Under the pieces are notes generated by a model that did no database searches, was not told the DNA's origin, and saw only the letters and a list, made by a program, of their open reading frames with translations. A DNA stretch of 64,000 nt from Ampullaceana balthica (lineage: Eukaryota > Mollusca > Gastropoda > Lymnaeidae): positions 310,001 to 374,000 of the forward strand of contig CALYLW010000437.1 of the NCBI GenBank assembly GCA_944989445.1, given 5' to 3'. Within the stretch, counting starts at the first letter, position 1. Each line of letters starts with the position of its first letter. This document shows, piece by piece, positions 1 to 12,855 of this stretch. Both the position numbers and the translations under genes were made by a program.

Positions 1-162
1 GCCTGAAGAATCCAGGAAAACCAACACTTTATCAACATTTAAATCTCTAATAAAAATGCAGGACTAAACACAAACCATAGATAAGCGTAGGACGCAATAA
101 TCTTCTGTATAGAAGGAGCGTCTGTAAACAGATAAGATAAGATAAGATAAGATAAGATAACA
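1..162 (+). mobile_element. LINE 3' fragment (copy 1) with GATAA tail
   Basis: Nearly identical to the last 150 bp of the LINE at 52645-53325, ending in six tandem GATAA units. Its 5' part, if any, is left of the window. Confidence 0.88.
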
Positions 163-805
163 AATGCGGCTTATATATATAGAGACTAGATTATGAGGAG
201 GAGTGGTTGTGGGTTTAGACAAATTGTATATGGTGTAACCTCAGGTGTAATGAAATGAGAGATCTGTGTGTGGCTAAGCGCAGAGGCGTCACTAGGGTCG
301 GTGTCACCCGGGGCGGTAGCTCATGGTGTCACCCCTTCACGACTGAAGGGGCCGTCCATAAATGACGTCACGCGAGGTTGCCGATTTTTACCCCACCCTC
401 TCCCAGCGTCATACTTTGTCACAAAAACTTAGACCCCACCCCTTTTTTACGATATGACGTCACACAGCTTTGACAACCCTCCACCAAGCCGTATTTTCTC
501 AATAAAAATTAGCATGTTGCAAATTTTTTTTTGTCATTTAAATATGTATTTAGGGTAAGTCTGCACTGTAATATCGTAACACGCGTGAAGTCATTGAAAA
601 CGTAATTAAATAAATGGTAAACAATCAAATATTTAAGTGGAACTTTTATTTAAAGTTTCGCCTTTTTTGATATGACGTCACATTTCTTAAACACCTTCCT
701 CCTCGTACCACATCGGATTAAAAGGGGGGGGGGTGCTGAACGGGCTAAAGACCCCAATAATTTAAGGGCCCCCAAACTTATTATGAATTAAAGTGTATAA
801 TAAAG

Positions 806-2560
806 ATGCAGGCCATTATGTTTGTACGAATCCCTGAAAATGCCTTGGACAGTCATACGGCAATGTTGCAAATGAGTAGGAAGTGTAACGGAAACCAGGC
901 TATTCTTCGTGAGAAGTGCATTGTAGCTCATTATGTGCCATGCACAGCTCATTCCTTTAATTTGATTTGGAAAAGAGCAGCAGGTTGTCCTACTGTGGTC
1001 AGATTTTTTTGTCTTCTTCAAAATCTTTATACCCGACTTGTTGCATCTACTCATCGTTGACAGGTACTTCAAAAACATATGAAATTGATACATGCTAACA
1101 AATCCTTGTCTGACACAAGATGGTCAGCCTGACATTATGCTGTAAGGTCTGTTAATAGCTCATACCATGAGAATATCGCAGCACTGGAAGAATTAGCAAC
1201 GAATGAAAATCAGCAACGTGACTGCCGACTTGACGAAGAAGGATTTCTAAAGGAAATTGAACAACTGGAAGTCGCTATTTACTTGAAATTTGGGAAACAA
1301 TTTTAGGAAGGAAGTCTCTCATTGAGTTTGTTAAAAAATATCATTCTTAATTTTAATCCTATGAAGACAAAGGAAAGGAAAAGTCCGTGGTAAAAACAGT
1401 GTAAACAATCTTCAATACTATCAAACAAAAAAGAAAGCGTCAGTTTGATAAAGGGACATCAACAAAACAGTATTGTCCTGGAGGAAAAAAAATAAGATTT
1501 AGGTATTTCTGGTAATCATTGACAAACTTTCTTAAGCCCTACAACATTGGTTAGGTGTATATAAATACATCCATGAGAAATTTGGCTTTCTTACAAACCT
1601 AATTGAGCTCAACACTTTCGCCACCCGATGGGCAGCAGCCAAGTTAATGGAAGAACATTCAAGTGATTTCGAAGAAGGGGTTGGGTAAATCCGAAGCAAC
1701 CGTTTCGCCCCCCTCAATTTACTAGCAACGCCATCGAGCGGTGCCGGTTTAGGGCCAGGAGCACCAGTACGGATTAGCAAAAAGTGCCGCGAAGAACGCA
1801 TTGGACGCCAGCTCTGAGGAAACCTTCCAGTGGGGGTTGCACCCTAGGTAGGTCTTTGATGATCATCCGGTCTGCGGCGGTCCTAACCATGGAGACCTGT
1901 GTGCTTTGCCGGGATGGCGCCAAAGTGGTAGCGGGTCGTAGTAGGAAATTCCACCACCTCCTTATGAAGGCAACTTAGTGGGAGGCATCTTCGACTGTAT
2001 CTCCTGGATGCCCAGGTGGCCGCTTCAGAAGCGACCGCTTTTGGGGGGGTTCCTCAGCTGTTACGTCCCCTTGGTGGCCAGATGGCTACGGGAAATCCTA
2101 TAAAGAGGACTAGGCTCGGGGCTTCTGATTTTCTTCCACATGTAGGTTCATGAGTGATTTCGAAGACTGCTTACCTTCAGAATTAGTCCAATTTTCAGAA
2201 CTCTTAAAAAAGTTATTGTCCAGCCCCAGGCTCAGGGTAAGGAAAAGGAATTAGCACAAGGCGAAACTAAAAAAACTTGCACAGAGCTAAAAAATGTGCT
2301 GCTTTTGAATGAGCTATATTTCACATAGTCCTTTACAAATGTACACATCGCACTTCGCATCTATCTTTCAATGATGACATCAAACTGCAGCTGACAGCGA
2401 TCCTTTTCAAAGTTGAAAAGAATATATAATGAGTTAGAATTTGCATGGGACGAAAAAGGCTGAATATGCTCTCTCTAATGAGCATTGAAAAGGAACTTGT
2501 AAGCTTACTCAGCTTTATTGACTTGATTGAAAACTTCGCCATTTGAAAAATTCGCAAACA
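806..2560 (+). pseudogene. hAT transposase pseudogene (ZMYM1/DUF4371-like)
   Basis: Remnants in order: FVPCTAHS-like VPCTAHSFNLIWKRAAGC and LVASTHR (806-1060), then LSDTRWSA and ENIAALEELATNENQQ (to about 1270), then after an insertion the C-terminal VHIALRIYLSMMTSNC and FSKLKRIYNELEFAWDEKG (2330-2470). Several stops and frame breaks. Family recognised from the PCTAHSLNL and STHRW motifs of TTF/MYM-type hAT transposases. Confidence 0.82.
1676..2152. mobile_element. 477-bp insertion with 14-bp target duplication
   Basis: AGTGATTTCGAAGA occurs on both sides, and the sister hAT copy has the uninterrupted site (around 28570), so this is a clean insertion. It is GC-rich, has no poly(A), no terminal inverted repeat and no clear ORF. 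The long variable target duplication suggests target-primed reverse transcription (LINE or SINE), family unknown. Confidence 0.75.
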
Positions 2561-2802
2561 AAAGTTGTCGGTTGAAATAATAATTGTAAAAATTTTTCAA
2601 TAATTTTTGTTATTTCAAATAGAGAAAAGAATTCGTTACCTCATGAATTTTTTTTTAAAATATGGAATAACGCGTAATACTATTCTTTACGGGGGCGCGT
2701 TCGTAAGCACTAAACAGCGTTAGTCGGGATGGGACCGTCGTAACCGGAGGACTACCTGTATATAAATATGCATAGCTATGCTTTCACGCCTTTAATAAAT
2801 AA

Positions 2803-2923
<121 letters not shown>

Positions 2924-3443
2924 TCAAAGACATTGAAATCATAATTTTCCTCAAGAAAAACATCTACAAAGAAAACCCATCTTTTGATTTTTTTTTCTTT
3001 GTGGGGGGGGGGTGATAAAAATCGTATTCCCCCCCCCCACCCCACTGTGGTGGAGGGAGTCGTGAGGTGGGATTCGTTCATGCTGTCGGTGTGTCCAAGC
3101 CCAAATGGCTTTATATCTTTTAAAACAGAAGACACTGCCTCTTTCATTCCAGCCTTTTTTAAAGATCTCTCTGCTGCGACTATTTCTTTTCCTTTTTTCC
3201 TAATTTCTTTAAATGTTGTTCGTGTGTTGGGGCTGTTTTATTATTGCAAGTTAACTGATATTTTTTTAATAAGAATTTTCGAGTTTAACATATTTCATTG
3301 TATTTCTTAATTTCTTTATAGATTAAAAAATTTGTCATCTTTTGTTTTCTGACATAAAATCGTACACAGTAAAATTTTAGGCTCGGGTGTCAATCCCTGA
3401 TGGGTGTCACCCGGGGCGGCCCGCCCCCCTAATGACGCCACTG

Positions 3444-4562
3444 GCTAAGCGAATGAATGAATATCAGTTAATGGTGTTCCTTTGAACTTACGAAATCTTA
3501 AATTCACACAATAATTGTGTTCGGTTGGACGCAAGCATCGGAATTATGGCGTGAGACAGATGTGGTTTTGTAGATCATCATTAATGTTTACAATTTTTTG
3601 AAAAATATGATGTTTGGTATCCAGCACAATAAATATTTGCATAACAACAACTAAATATAAGATTGTATGATTTAATATAGAAGTGTAAGCAAAACCCCCC
3701 CAAAAAAAATTAATAAATAAATAACTCCAAAAAAAGATCTTTAAATGGAAAAAAAATACTGGGGACATAAAGCAGACCAATCACTGTTTGCATGGAAGCC
3801 TGCCATCGGCATCGCTAATACTTTCTACTGTTGGTCCCGGTGTAACAGGACATATGACTTTGACTTGACGTGTAAGTCTGACATCATTATACGACGCTTG
3901 AGTGTAGCATGCCTTTGTACCACGCGTGAGTCTAAGATGATTTGAAACCATGCGTGAATGTTTTGTGGATTCGTCTCACGTCAAAGAAAAGGTAGGCAAT
4001 GTCTTACTTACGAGTATAGGATGACTTCGTGTCTTCAATGAGTCTAAGACGACTTTGAAACATGTCTAAGTATGAAAACTTTCCCTTGAGTGTCAATGAC
4101 GACTTTGTTTCACTTGTGTGTGTCGGAATACTTTTTCTCCCTTGTGACAGTATATTGAGCTTGTCTTAATTTTGATTCAAGGCTCATTTAGTCTCAAATG
4201 TTGCCGACTATTATCATATGACAACTTTGTACTGACTGTGAGTATAGGACGACCTATAGACGTATTTAACCTTTGAAAATTAGATTTCAAGAGCAATTGT
4301 TGTACGACTTTGACTCACGTCATGTGGTTGCATCACACATTGTATGACGATTTTTTACAATATGAGAGTGCTGGTTCAGTGTGTCTTACTGTGCATCAAG
4401 GATAAAAGTGTCTCACGCGCGTGTGTTAAAAACTATGTCATAAGTATTATTAGTCCATTACATTACCATTTTTTTCAGTTCCTATGTTTGTCACACTTTT
4501 GTAAACAAAGTAAACATGTAGTAGGAGAGATTTATACCACGGGTCAGTGTAAATCTTCATTA
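3444..4562. repeat. Degenerate left flank of the 27-bp satellite
   Basis: From about 3850 on, motifs such as GTGTAAGTCTGACATCATTA, GTCTAAGACGACTTTG and GAGTATAGGACGAC recur about every 25-30 bp but are strongly diverged. No gene is seen in this stretch. Confidence 0.65.
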
Positions 4563-7432
4563 TCTCAGGTGTGAGTGTAGGACACATTATCTCAGGTGTG
4601 AGTGTAGGATACATTATCTCAGGTGTGGGGATAGGACACATTATCTCAGGTGTGAATGTAGGACACATTATCTCAGGTGTGAGTGTAGGACACATTATCT
4701 CAGGTGTGAGTGTAGGATACATTATCTCAGGTGTGAGTGTAGGACACATTATCTCAGGTGTGAGTGTAGGACACATTATCTCAGGTGTGAGTGTAGGACA
4801 CATTATCTCAGGTGTGAGTGTGGACACATTATCTCAGGTGTGAGTGTAGGATACATTATCTCAGGTGTGGGGATAGGACACATTATCTCAGGTGTGAATG
4901 TAGGACACATTATCTCAGGTGTGAGTGTAGGACACATTATCTCAGGTGTGAGTGTGGACACATTATCTCTGGTGGTAGTGTAAGACACATTATCTCAGGT
5001 GTGAGCGTAGGACACATTATCTCAGGTGTGAGTGTTGGACACATTATCTCAGGTGTGAATGTAGGACACATTATCTCAGGTGTGAGTGTAAGACACATTA
5101 TCTCAGGTGTGAGTGTAGGACACATTATCTCAGGTGTGAGTGTAGGACACATTATCTCAGTTGTGAGTGTAGGACACATTATCTCAGGTGTGAGTGTAGG
5201 ACGCATTATCTCAGGTGTGAGTGTAGGACACATTATCTCAGGTGTGAGTTGGACACATTATCTCAGGTGTGAGTGTAGGATACATTATCTCAGGTGTGGG
5301 GATAGGACACATTATCTCAGGTGTGAGTGTAGGACACATTATCTCAGGTGTGAGTGTAGGACACATTATCTCAGGTGTGAGTGTGGACACATTATCTCTG
5401 GTGGTAGTGTAAGACACATTATCTCAGGTGTGAGTGTAGGACACATTATCTCAGGTGTGAGTGTTGGACACATTATCTCAGGTGTGAGTTTAGGACACAT
5501 TATCTCAGGTGTGAGTGTAGGACACATTATCTCAGGTGTGAGTGTAGGACACATTATCTCAGGTGTGAGTGTAGGACACATTATCTCAGTTGTGAGTGTA
5601 GGACACATTATCTCAGGTGTGAGTGTAGGACGCATTATCTCAGATGTGAGTGTAGGACACATTATCTCAGGTGTGAGTTGGACACATTATCTCAGGTGTG
5701 AGTGTAGGACACATTATCTCAGGTGTGAGTGTAGGACACATTATCTCAGGTGTTAGTGTTGGACACATTATCTCAGGTGTGAGTGTAGGACACATTATCT
5801 CAGGTGTGAGTGTTGGACACATTATCTCAGGTGTGAGTGTAAGACACATTATCTCAGGTGTGAGTGTAGGACACATTATCTCAGGTGTGAGTGTAGGACA
5901 CATTATCTCAGGTGTGAGTGTAGGACACATTATCTCAAGTGGTAGTGTAGGACACATTATCTCAGGTGTGAGTGTAGGACACATTATCTCAGGTGTGAGT
6001 GTTGGACACATTATCTCAGGTGGTAATGTAGGGCTTATTATCTCAGGTGTGAGTGTAGGACACATTATCTCAGATGTGAGTGTAGGACACATTATCTCAG
6101 GTGTGAGTGTAGGACACATTATCTCAGGTGTGAGTGTAGGAAACATTATCTCAGGTGGTAGTGTAGGACACATTATCTCAGGTGTGAGTGTAGGACACAT
6201 TATCTCAGGTGTGAGTGTAGGACACATTATCTCAGGTGTGAGTGTAGGACACATTATCTCAGGTGGTAGTGTAGGACACATTATCTCAGGTGTGAGTGTA
6301 GGACACATTATCTCAGGTGTGAGTGTAGGACACATTACCTCAGGTGTAAGTGTAGGACGCATTATCTCAGGTGTGAGTGTAGGACACATTATCTCAGGTG
6401 GTAGTGTAGGACACATTATCTCAGGTGTGAATGTAGGACACATTATCTCAGGTGTGAGTGTAGGACACATTATCTCAGGTGTGAGTGTAGGACACATTAT
6501 CTCAGGTGTGAGTGTAGGACACATTATCTCAGGTGTGTGTGTTGGACACATTATCTCAGGTGTGAGTGTAGGACACATTATCTCAGGTGTGAATGTAGGA
6601 CACATTATCTCAGGTGTGAGTGTAAGACACATTATCTCAGGTGTGAGTGTAGGACACATTATCTCAGGTGTGAGTGTAGGACACATTATCTCAGGTGTGA
6701 GTGTAGGACACATTATCTCAGGTGTGAGTGTAGGACGCATTATCTCAGGTGTGAGTGTAGGACACATTATCTCAGGTGTGAGTTGGACACATTATCTCAG
6801 GTGTGAGTGTAGGACACATTATCTCAGGTGTGAGTGTAGGACACATTATCTCAGGTGTTAGTGTAGGATACATTATCTCAGGTGTGAGTGTAGGACACAT
6901 TATCTCAGGTGTGAGTGTAAGACACATTATCTCAGGTGTGAGTGTAGGACACATTATCTCAGGTGTGAGTGTAGGACACATTATCTCAGATGTGAGTGTA
7001 GGACACATTATCTCAGGTGTGAGTGTAAGACACATTATCTCAGGTGTGAGTGTAGGACACATTTTCTCAGGTGTGAGTGTAGGACACATTATCTCAGGTG
7101 TGAGTGTAGGACACATTATCTCAGATGTGAGTGTAGGACACATTATCTCAGGTGTGAGTGTAGGACACATTATCTCAGGTGGTAGTGTAGGACACATTAT
7201 CTCAGGTGTGAGTGTAGGACACATTATCTCAGGTGTGAGTGTAGGACACATTATCTCAGGTGTGAGTGTAGGACACATTATCTCAGGTGGTAGTGTAGGA
7301 CACATTATCTCAGGTGTGAGTGTAGGACACATTATCTCAGGTGTGAGTGTAGGACACATTATCTCAGGTGTGAGTGTAGGACGCATTATCTCAGGTGTGA
7401 GTGTAGGACACATTATCTCAGGTGTGAACTGA
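4563..7432. repeat. 27-bp satellite, homogenised core, about 106 copies
   Basis: Unit GTGTGAGTGTAGGACACATT plus ATCTCAG. The 27-bp length and lack of stops give open frames on both strands (SVGHIISGV, TLTPEIMCP), which are artefacts. A block around 4818-5247 is repeated at about 5248-5690 with the same diagnostic variants (GGGGATAGG, GTGTGGACAC, GGTGGTAGTG), i.e. a higher-order repeat of about 430 bp. Confidence 0.96.
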
Positions 7433-7855
7433 CTTAATCTCATATGCACATGTAGGACGATCTGTCTCATGTATTTAGAACGATTTAATCTCATTTGTGG
7501 GTGTAAACCACCTCTGTCTCGTGAGTGCAGAGCGACCTCTTCTCGTTTGTGGTGAAGAATACTTCTTCCTTGCGAGTAAATAACGACTTTGTCGCGCTTC
7601 TGGGTGTAGCACACCTCTGTCTCGTGAGTGCAGACCGACTTTGTAAGTCTATCGACTTTCTTCCACATGTGAATGTCTCACTTAGCCTCAATTGCGAGCC
7701 TAGGATGATGTTTTCTTACTTGTTGTAGTTGACATACTTTGTCTCGTATATGAGTATAAGAGTGTGAGTGTCGGTTGATTGTGTCTTAATTAAAAGTCTA
7801 GGATTGTAGGAAAATTTAGTCCCAAGTTTTCGTCTAGATCTGTTTGTATCTATTG
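7433..7855. repeat. Degenerate right flank of the 27-bp satellite
   Basis: Diverged units such as GTGTAGGACGATCTGTCTCA and GAGTGCAGAGCGACCTCTTC. Interrupted by a MITE at 7856-8070, then resumes to about 8240. Confidence 0.7.
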
Positions 7856-8070
7856 TAGGCGTGTACCGGATTCGTAAAACTGGCCGCTTTCCGGATTTGC
7901 CGTAACCGTAGCTATTTTAAAAAAAATATATTTTATGGCTCTATCGGCCACGCGAATTTAGCCAGATTAATGAAGTAAAATTCTGCCATAGCCAAAGCCG
8001 GAGCCGGGTTATAAAAAAAGACCGGATTCCAGATATGATGGAGTCGAAGCCGAAATCCGGTACACCCCTA
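7856..8070. mobile_element. 215-bp hAT MITE (TAGGGGTGTACCGG type), copy A
   Basis: TIRs TAGGCGTGTACCGGATT / AATCCGGTACACCCCTA, 8-bp target duplication ATCTATTG / ATCTTTTG, and internal CCGGATT repeats. Second copy at 23022-23225. Confidence 0.87.
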
Positions 8071-8401
8071 ATCTTTTGTGAGTGTAAGACAAGTTTATCT
8101 TAAGTCTGGGTTTAGGAGAACTTGGTCTTAAGTATAAGTATAGTAAAAGTTTGTCCTAAGTCTAGGTGTGGCACAATTATCTTAAGTGTAAGTGTAGGAC
8201 CATTTGTCCTAAGTCTTGGTGTAGGAGAGTTTTGTCCTTCAATGGACGTGACAGTACGGGCGTCGATGACCTGTCTATCACCGCAATGGTCGCTTGCACA
8301 AACACACCCTGCAGGGTCAGTCTGGAGAATAGACTAATCCAAGAGTATGGGACCCTTGCACCACATGGGATGAATGTTGTGTTTGCGCTGACAACCTAAT
8401 A

Positions 8402-10497
8402 CAGGGGTTCCTAGCCAGTGGTGCATGCACCCCTTTTGAGCAGGTTCCAGGGGGTGCATGAACCATTCAGAGGGGGAAAAAAAGAAAAACAGGAAGAAAA
8501 AAAAAGAAGAAGGGAAAAAAAAGAAAGAAAAACTGATAATCTGAAAATGTAAACCATAAGCAAGGCATGCCGCGTTAAATGACGCCCATATACAACCTTT
8601 TTGATAGGTACTCGTTCGCGCATCGTTCTGCGCATGTCGAAAATTGACGGAAAAACTTTTTCGCAAATTGAACGGTTCGCTCTCCGTGTTCCTCGGAATT
8701 TCGTGTTTTGCGTCATAGTTTTCTAAAAAAAAATTTTTTTTGTCTTCAAATACGTCAGATATATTTATATCTTCCGGTGACCCTCTAACTGTTTTGAGCG
8801 GATGCAAACGTTGGGATTTCTTTTCCTTCATTTTATTGCTCGGTACGCTGCTAAGGTCTTAAAAACGTTAATTGTAAGCCATTATTCGTCATTGAAACCT
8901 AAAATCTTGAGTTGAGCATCCAATTCCTGTCATTAAAAACATTAAATTCGTCAGTTAAAAATTTTCCTGTGACTGGCAGACTGGTACGACTTTCCGATTG
9001 TCATGACCCCCTCAAAATCGTTAATAAATAATAAAAAGAGAGAGAGAGATGGAACACAAAAGCCCCATTGTTTCGTCTGTGGATGAATCCTGTGCAATGA
9101 CAACATGAAGCCTGTTAGACTCCGAGAGCACTTGGAGAAAGTCCATATCATCCAATTCCAAGGATAGTGTTGCAGAAGAGAGCCACTCCTATCTACTACC
9201 AAAGCTGCTGATGTGCTGCAGCTAGTCAGGGTATTCTTCACTGAAAACCAGTTTGACTGGACTTCAAGAATTTCTTCAATTGGCACAGGTGGTGCCCCCT
9301 TCATGCTCGGTAATAAGTCAGGATTTTCAGCACTGTAAAGAAAGAAGTTCCAGATATTGTCACTACACACTGTATCCTTCATCGTCACGCCCTGGCATGC
9401 AAAACTCTACCTCCAACCTTGAAGTCAGTTCTTTCTACTGCAGTCCAAGTTGTAAATTTTATCCGCTCACATGCCTTGAGCCACTGCCTCTTCGAGTTAT
9501 TCTGTCAGGAGGTGGTCTCTGAGCATCAAGTTCTGCTCTACCACACTGAGGTGTGCTGGTTGTCCGAGGGACGGATACTTTTTCGGTTAGTAGAACAGAG
9601 AGCTTGCCATTTTCTTGCGAGAAAAAACAGAGTGACCTTGCTGACAAATTTGACTGTCAAAATTTCATTTCATTACTTGGCATACCTGGCTGACTTCTTC
9701 CCCATCTTGAATGAGTTGAACACATCTCTCCAAGGACCTGGTGTAACTGTAATGGATGCTACTGAGAGATTGCAAGCCTTCCTTAAAAAAGTGCCACTAT
9801 TCCAACGACGACTAGAAACGTCCAACTTCGCCAACTTTCCACTCTTGGATGAAGTTGTAATATCTGGTGCAGAAGGAAGCACTGAGGGATCACTGCCTGA
9901 CAAAATCAAAGGGAAATTTCAGAGCCCCTTTCAACATTGCAAAGGCCCATTGATGGGTATTTCTGTCAAGAAATTTCTAAGAAAGACCTTTGGATTCGCA
10001 ATCCTTTTCTCATTGACTTGGACAACATTGATGACAGTGACTTTACTAAAGATGACATGATTGATTGAGAACCAGAGAAGTACTGAGGAGTGCCTTCAGT
10101 TGCAATACCTTGATTGAATTTTGGTGCGCCCAGCTAGATTCCTACCCACACCTAGCCAAGAGGGCAGTACTGACTCTCCTTCCATTTGCCACAACCTATC
10201 TCTGTGAAGCAGGATTCTACACACCTTTGACGATTAAAACTAGGAAAGGAATAAGTTCAATGCAGAGGATGACATGAGAGTTGCTTTGTCCAAAACAGTC
10301 CCCAGATTTAAATCGCTGATTGATCATAAGAAGCAGCAGATCTCTCACTAAATTCCCTGTTGCCTATGATCAAAACTGTTGTGTTCCTAAAATAAACATA
10401 GTTTATTATGCATTTTCTGTAAGTTTCACGAGGGGTTGCATGAACTTTTTTGGGCATCTGAAGGGGTGCATGGACCCCAAAAGGTTAGGAACCACTG
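8402..10497 (+). mobile_element. hAT element with decayed ZBED5/FAM200-like transposase
   Basis: TIRs CAGGGGTTCCTAGCCAGTGG and (inverted) CAGTGGTTCCTAACCTTTTG with perfect 8-bp target duplication ACCTAATA. It interrupts the diverged satellite domain between 8.24 and 10.74 kb. Confidence 0.93.
9050..10330 (+). pseudogene. hAT transposase pseudogene (ZBED5/FAM200-like)
   Basis: A zinc-finger remnant HCFVCG...LREHLEKVH (about 9065-9155) is followed, after a large deletion, by GGAPFMLGNKSGF, THCILHRHALACKTL and VVNFIRSHALSH (about 9280-9490), a long central open stretch (9419-10060) and a C-terminal dimerisation segment with LLPFATTYLCEAGF (10065-10277). Stops after the zinc finger and after KSGFSAL show it is inactive. 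Only about 430 codons remain; intact family members are over 550. Confidence 0.85.
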
Positions 10498-10737
10498 ACC
10501 TAATAGTTTTGCTATACCCACACTCTCTTTTCCTATATAAGCTCACACTACTCTCTTCTAACTATAAATTTCATTGACTCTTTCGATTTCACTGCAGCTA
10601 AGTTTTTATTTTTTATTTCTTTTTATGCGTTTTATTTGTCTACTGCTTGTTCGTTGGGGAATGCTCTTTGCCGAAACGTTCTTTTGTTAATTACTATCAG
10701 GCTAACTCATACCCTGTTTACATGTTATCCATTTACT

Positions 10738-12855
10738 GAGGGTGTAGGACAATTTTGTCCTCAGTCTTGATGTAGGAAAAGTTAGTCCTAACCGTGGGTG
10801 CAGAACAAGTTTGTCCTAAGTCTGGATGTAAGAAAATTGTGTCCAAAGTCTTGGTGTAGGACAAGTTAGTCCTAAATGTGGGTTTAGGACAAGTTTGTCA
10901 TAAGTCTTGATGTAGGTAAAGTTTGTCCTAAGCCTGGGTGTTGGACTATTTTGTCCCTAGTCTTGATAAAGAAAATTAAGTCCTAATTTGGGTGTAGGAC
11001 AAGTTTGTCCTAAGTCTGGGTGTAGGACACGTTAGTCCTATGTCTGTATGCAGGATAAGTTTTTCCTAAATCTAGATGTAGGACAATTTTTTCCTAAGTC
11101 TGTGAGTAGGACAAGTTCTTTTTAAGTCTGGATGTAGTTTAAGATTGACCATTTTGTTCTCAGTCTTGATGAAGAAACGTTAGTACTAATTTGGGTGTAG
11201 GACATGTTTGTCAGAGGTCTAGGTGTAGGACAAGCTTGTCCTATGTCTGGATGTAGGAGAATTTGTCCTAAGTCTGGGTGTAGGACAAATTAGTCCTAAG
11301 TCTTGATAAAAAAGTTTGTCCAAAGACTTGGTGTAGGACAAGTTAGTCCTAAATGTGGGTGTAGGACAAGTTTGTCCTGAGTCTTAGTGTAGGAGATGTT
11401 TGTCCTAAGCCTTGATGTAGGATAAGTTATTCCTAAATGTCATAAGTCTAGATGTAGAAGAAGTTTGTCCTAAGTCTTGGTGTAGTAGAAGTTAGACCTA
11501 AATGTGGGTGTAGGACAAGTTTGTCTTAAGTCTTGATGCAGGACAAGTTATTCCTAAATATGGGTGTAGAACAAGTTTGTTCTAAGTCTGGCTGTAGGAC
11601 AAGATTTTCCTAAGTATGAGTGTAGGACAATTTTGTCCTTAGTTTGGATATAGCAGAAGTTTGTCTTAAGTCTTGGTGTAGGAGAACTTAATCCCAAACC
11701 CTTTACCTAGATCAGGATGTAGGTGAAGTTTGTCCTAAGTCTAGATGTAGGACAAGTTTTTCCTAAGTCTTGGCTTAGGAGAAGTTTGTCCTAAGTGTGG
11801 ATGTAGGTGAAGTTTTTCCTAAGTCTGGATGTAGGACAATTTTGTCCTTTGTCTTGGTGTAGGACAAGTTGGTCTTAAGTCTGGATGTAGGAGAAGCTTG
11901 TCCTAAGTCTTTATTTAGGAAAAGTTAGTCCTAACTGTGAATGTAGGACACGTTCGTCCTAAAACTGGGTGTAGGACATGTTTGTTCTAAGTCTTGGTGT
12001 AGGAGAAGTTTGTCCTAAGTCTGGATGTACGGAGACTTTTTTCCTAAGTATTTTTGTAGACAAGTAAGTCGTAAATGTGGGTGTTGGACAAGTTTGTCCT
12101 AAGTCAGGGTGTAGGAGAAGTTTGTCCAAAGACTTGGTGTAGGACAAGTTAGTCCTAAATGTGGTTGTAAGACAAGTTTGTCATGAGTCTTAGTGTAGGA
12201 GATATTTGTCCTAAGTCTTGGTATAGGAGAAGTTTGTCCTAAGCCTTGATGTAGGATAAGTTAGTCCTAAATGTGGGTGTAGGACAAGTTTGTCTTAAGT
12301 CTGGCTGTAGAACAAGTTTGTCCTAAGTATGAGTGTAGGACAAGTTTATCCTCAGTTTGGATGTAGCTGAAGTTTGTCCTAAATCTCGGTGTAGGGGAAC
12401 TTAGTCCTAAACCCTTTACCTCAGTCAGGATGTAGTTGAAGTTTGTCCTAAGTATTGATGTAGGACAAGTTTTTCCTAAGTCTTGGTGTAGGAGAAGTTT
12501 GTACTAAGTCTTGGTGTAGGACAAGTTAGTCGTAAATGTGGGTTTAGGATAAGCTGGTCCTAAGTCGGGTATAGGAGAAGTTTTTCTTAGTCTGGATGTA
12601 GGAGACATTTGTCCTAAGTCTTGGTGTAAGAGAAGTTTCACCTATGTCTTGATGTAGGAGAAGGTCGTCGTAAGTCTGGATGTATTAGAAGATTGTCTTA
12701 AGTCTGGATTGTAGGAGAAGTTTATCTTAAGTCTGGATGTTGTAGAAGTTTGTCTTAAGTCTGGATGTATTAGAAGTTTATCCAAAGTCTGGATGTAGGA
12801 GAAGTTTGTCTTAAGTCTTGGTGTAGGAGATGTTTGCCGTAAGTAAAAGTGTAGG
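10738..12855. repeat. Degenerate 27-28 bp satellite, right block
   Basis: About 75 diverged units around GTGTAGGACAAGTTTGTCCT plus AAGTCTGG. It shares GTGTAGGACA with the homogenised core at 4.5-7.4 kb, so both likely derive from one ancestral array. Internal segments (around 11290-11420 and 12100-12260) repeat in the same order. Confidence 0.9.

Noticed and set aside
4571..7668. Long open frames on both strands across the 27-bp array (up to about 390 codons)
   Set aside because: They exist only because 27 is a multiple of three and the unit lacks stops in several frames; every frame on both strands looks equally open and no splice or start context exists.
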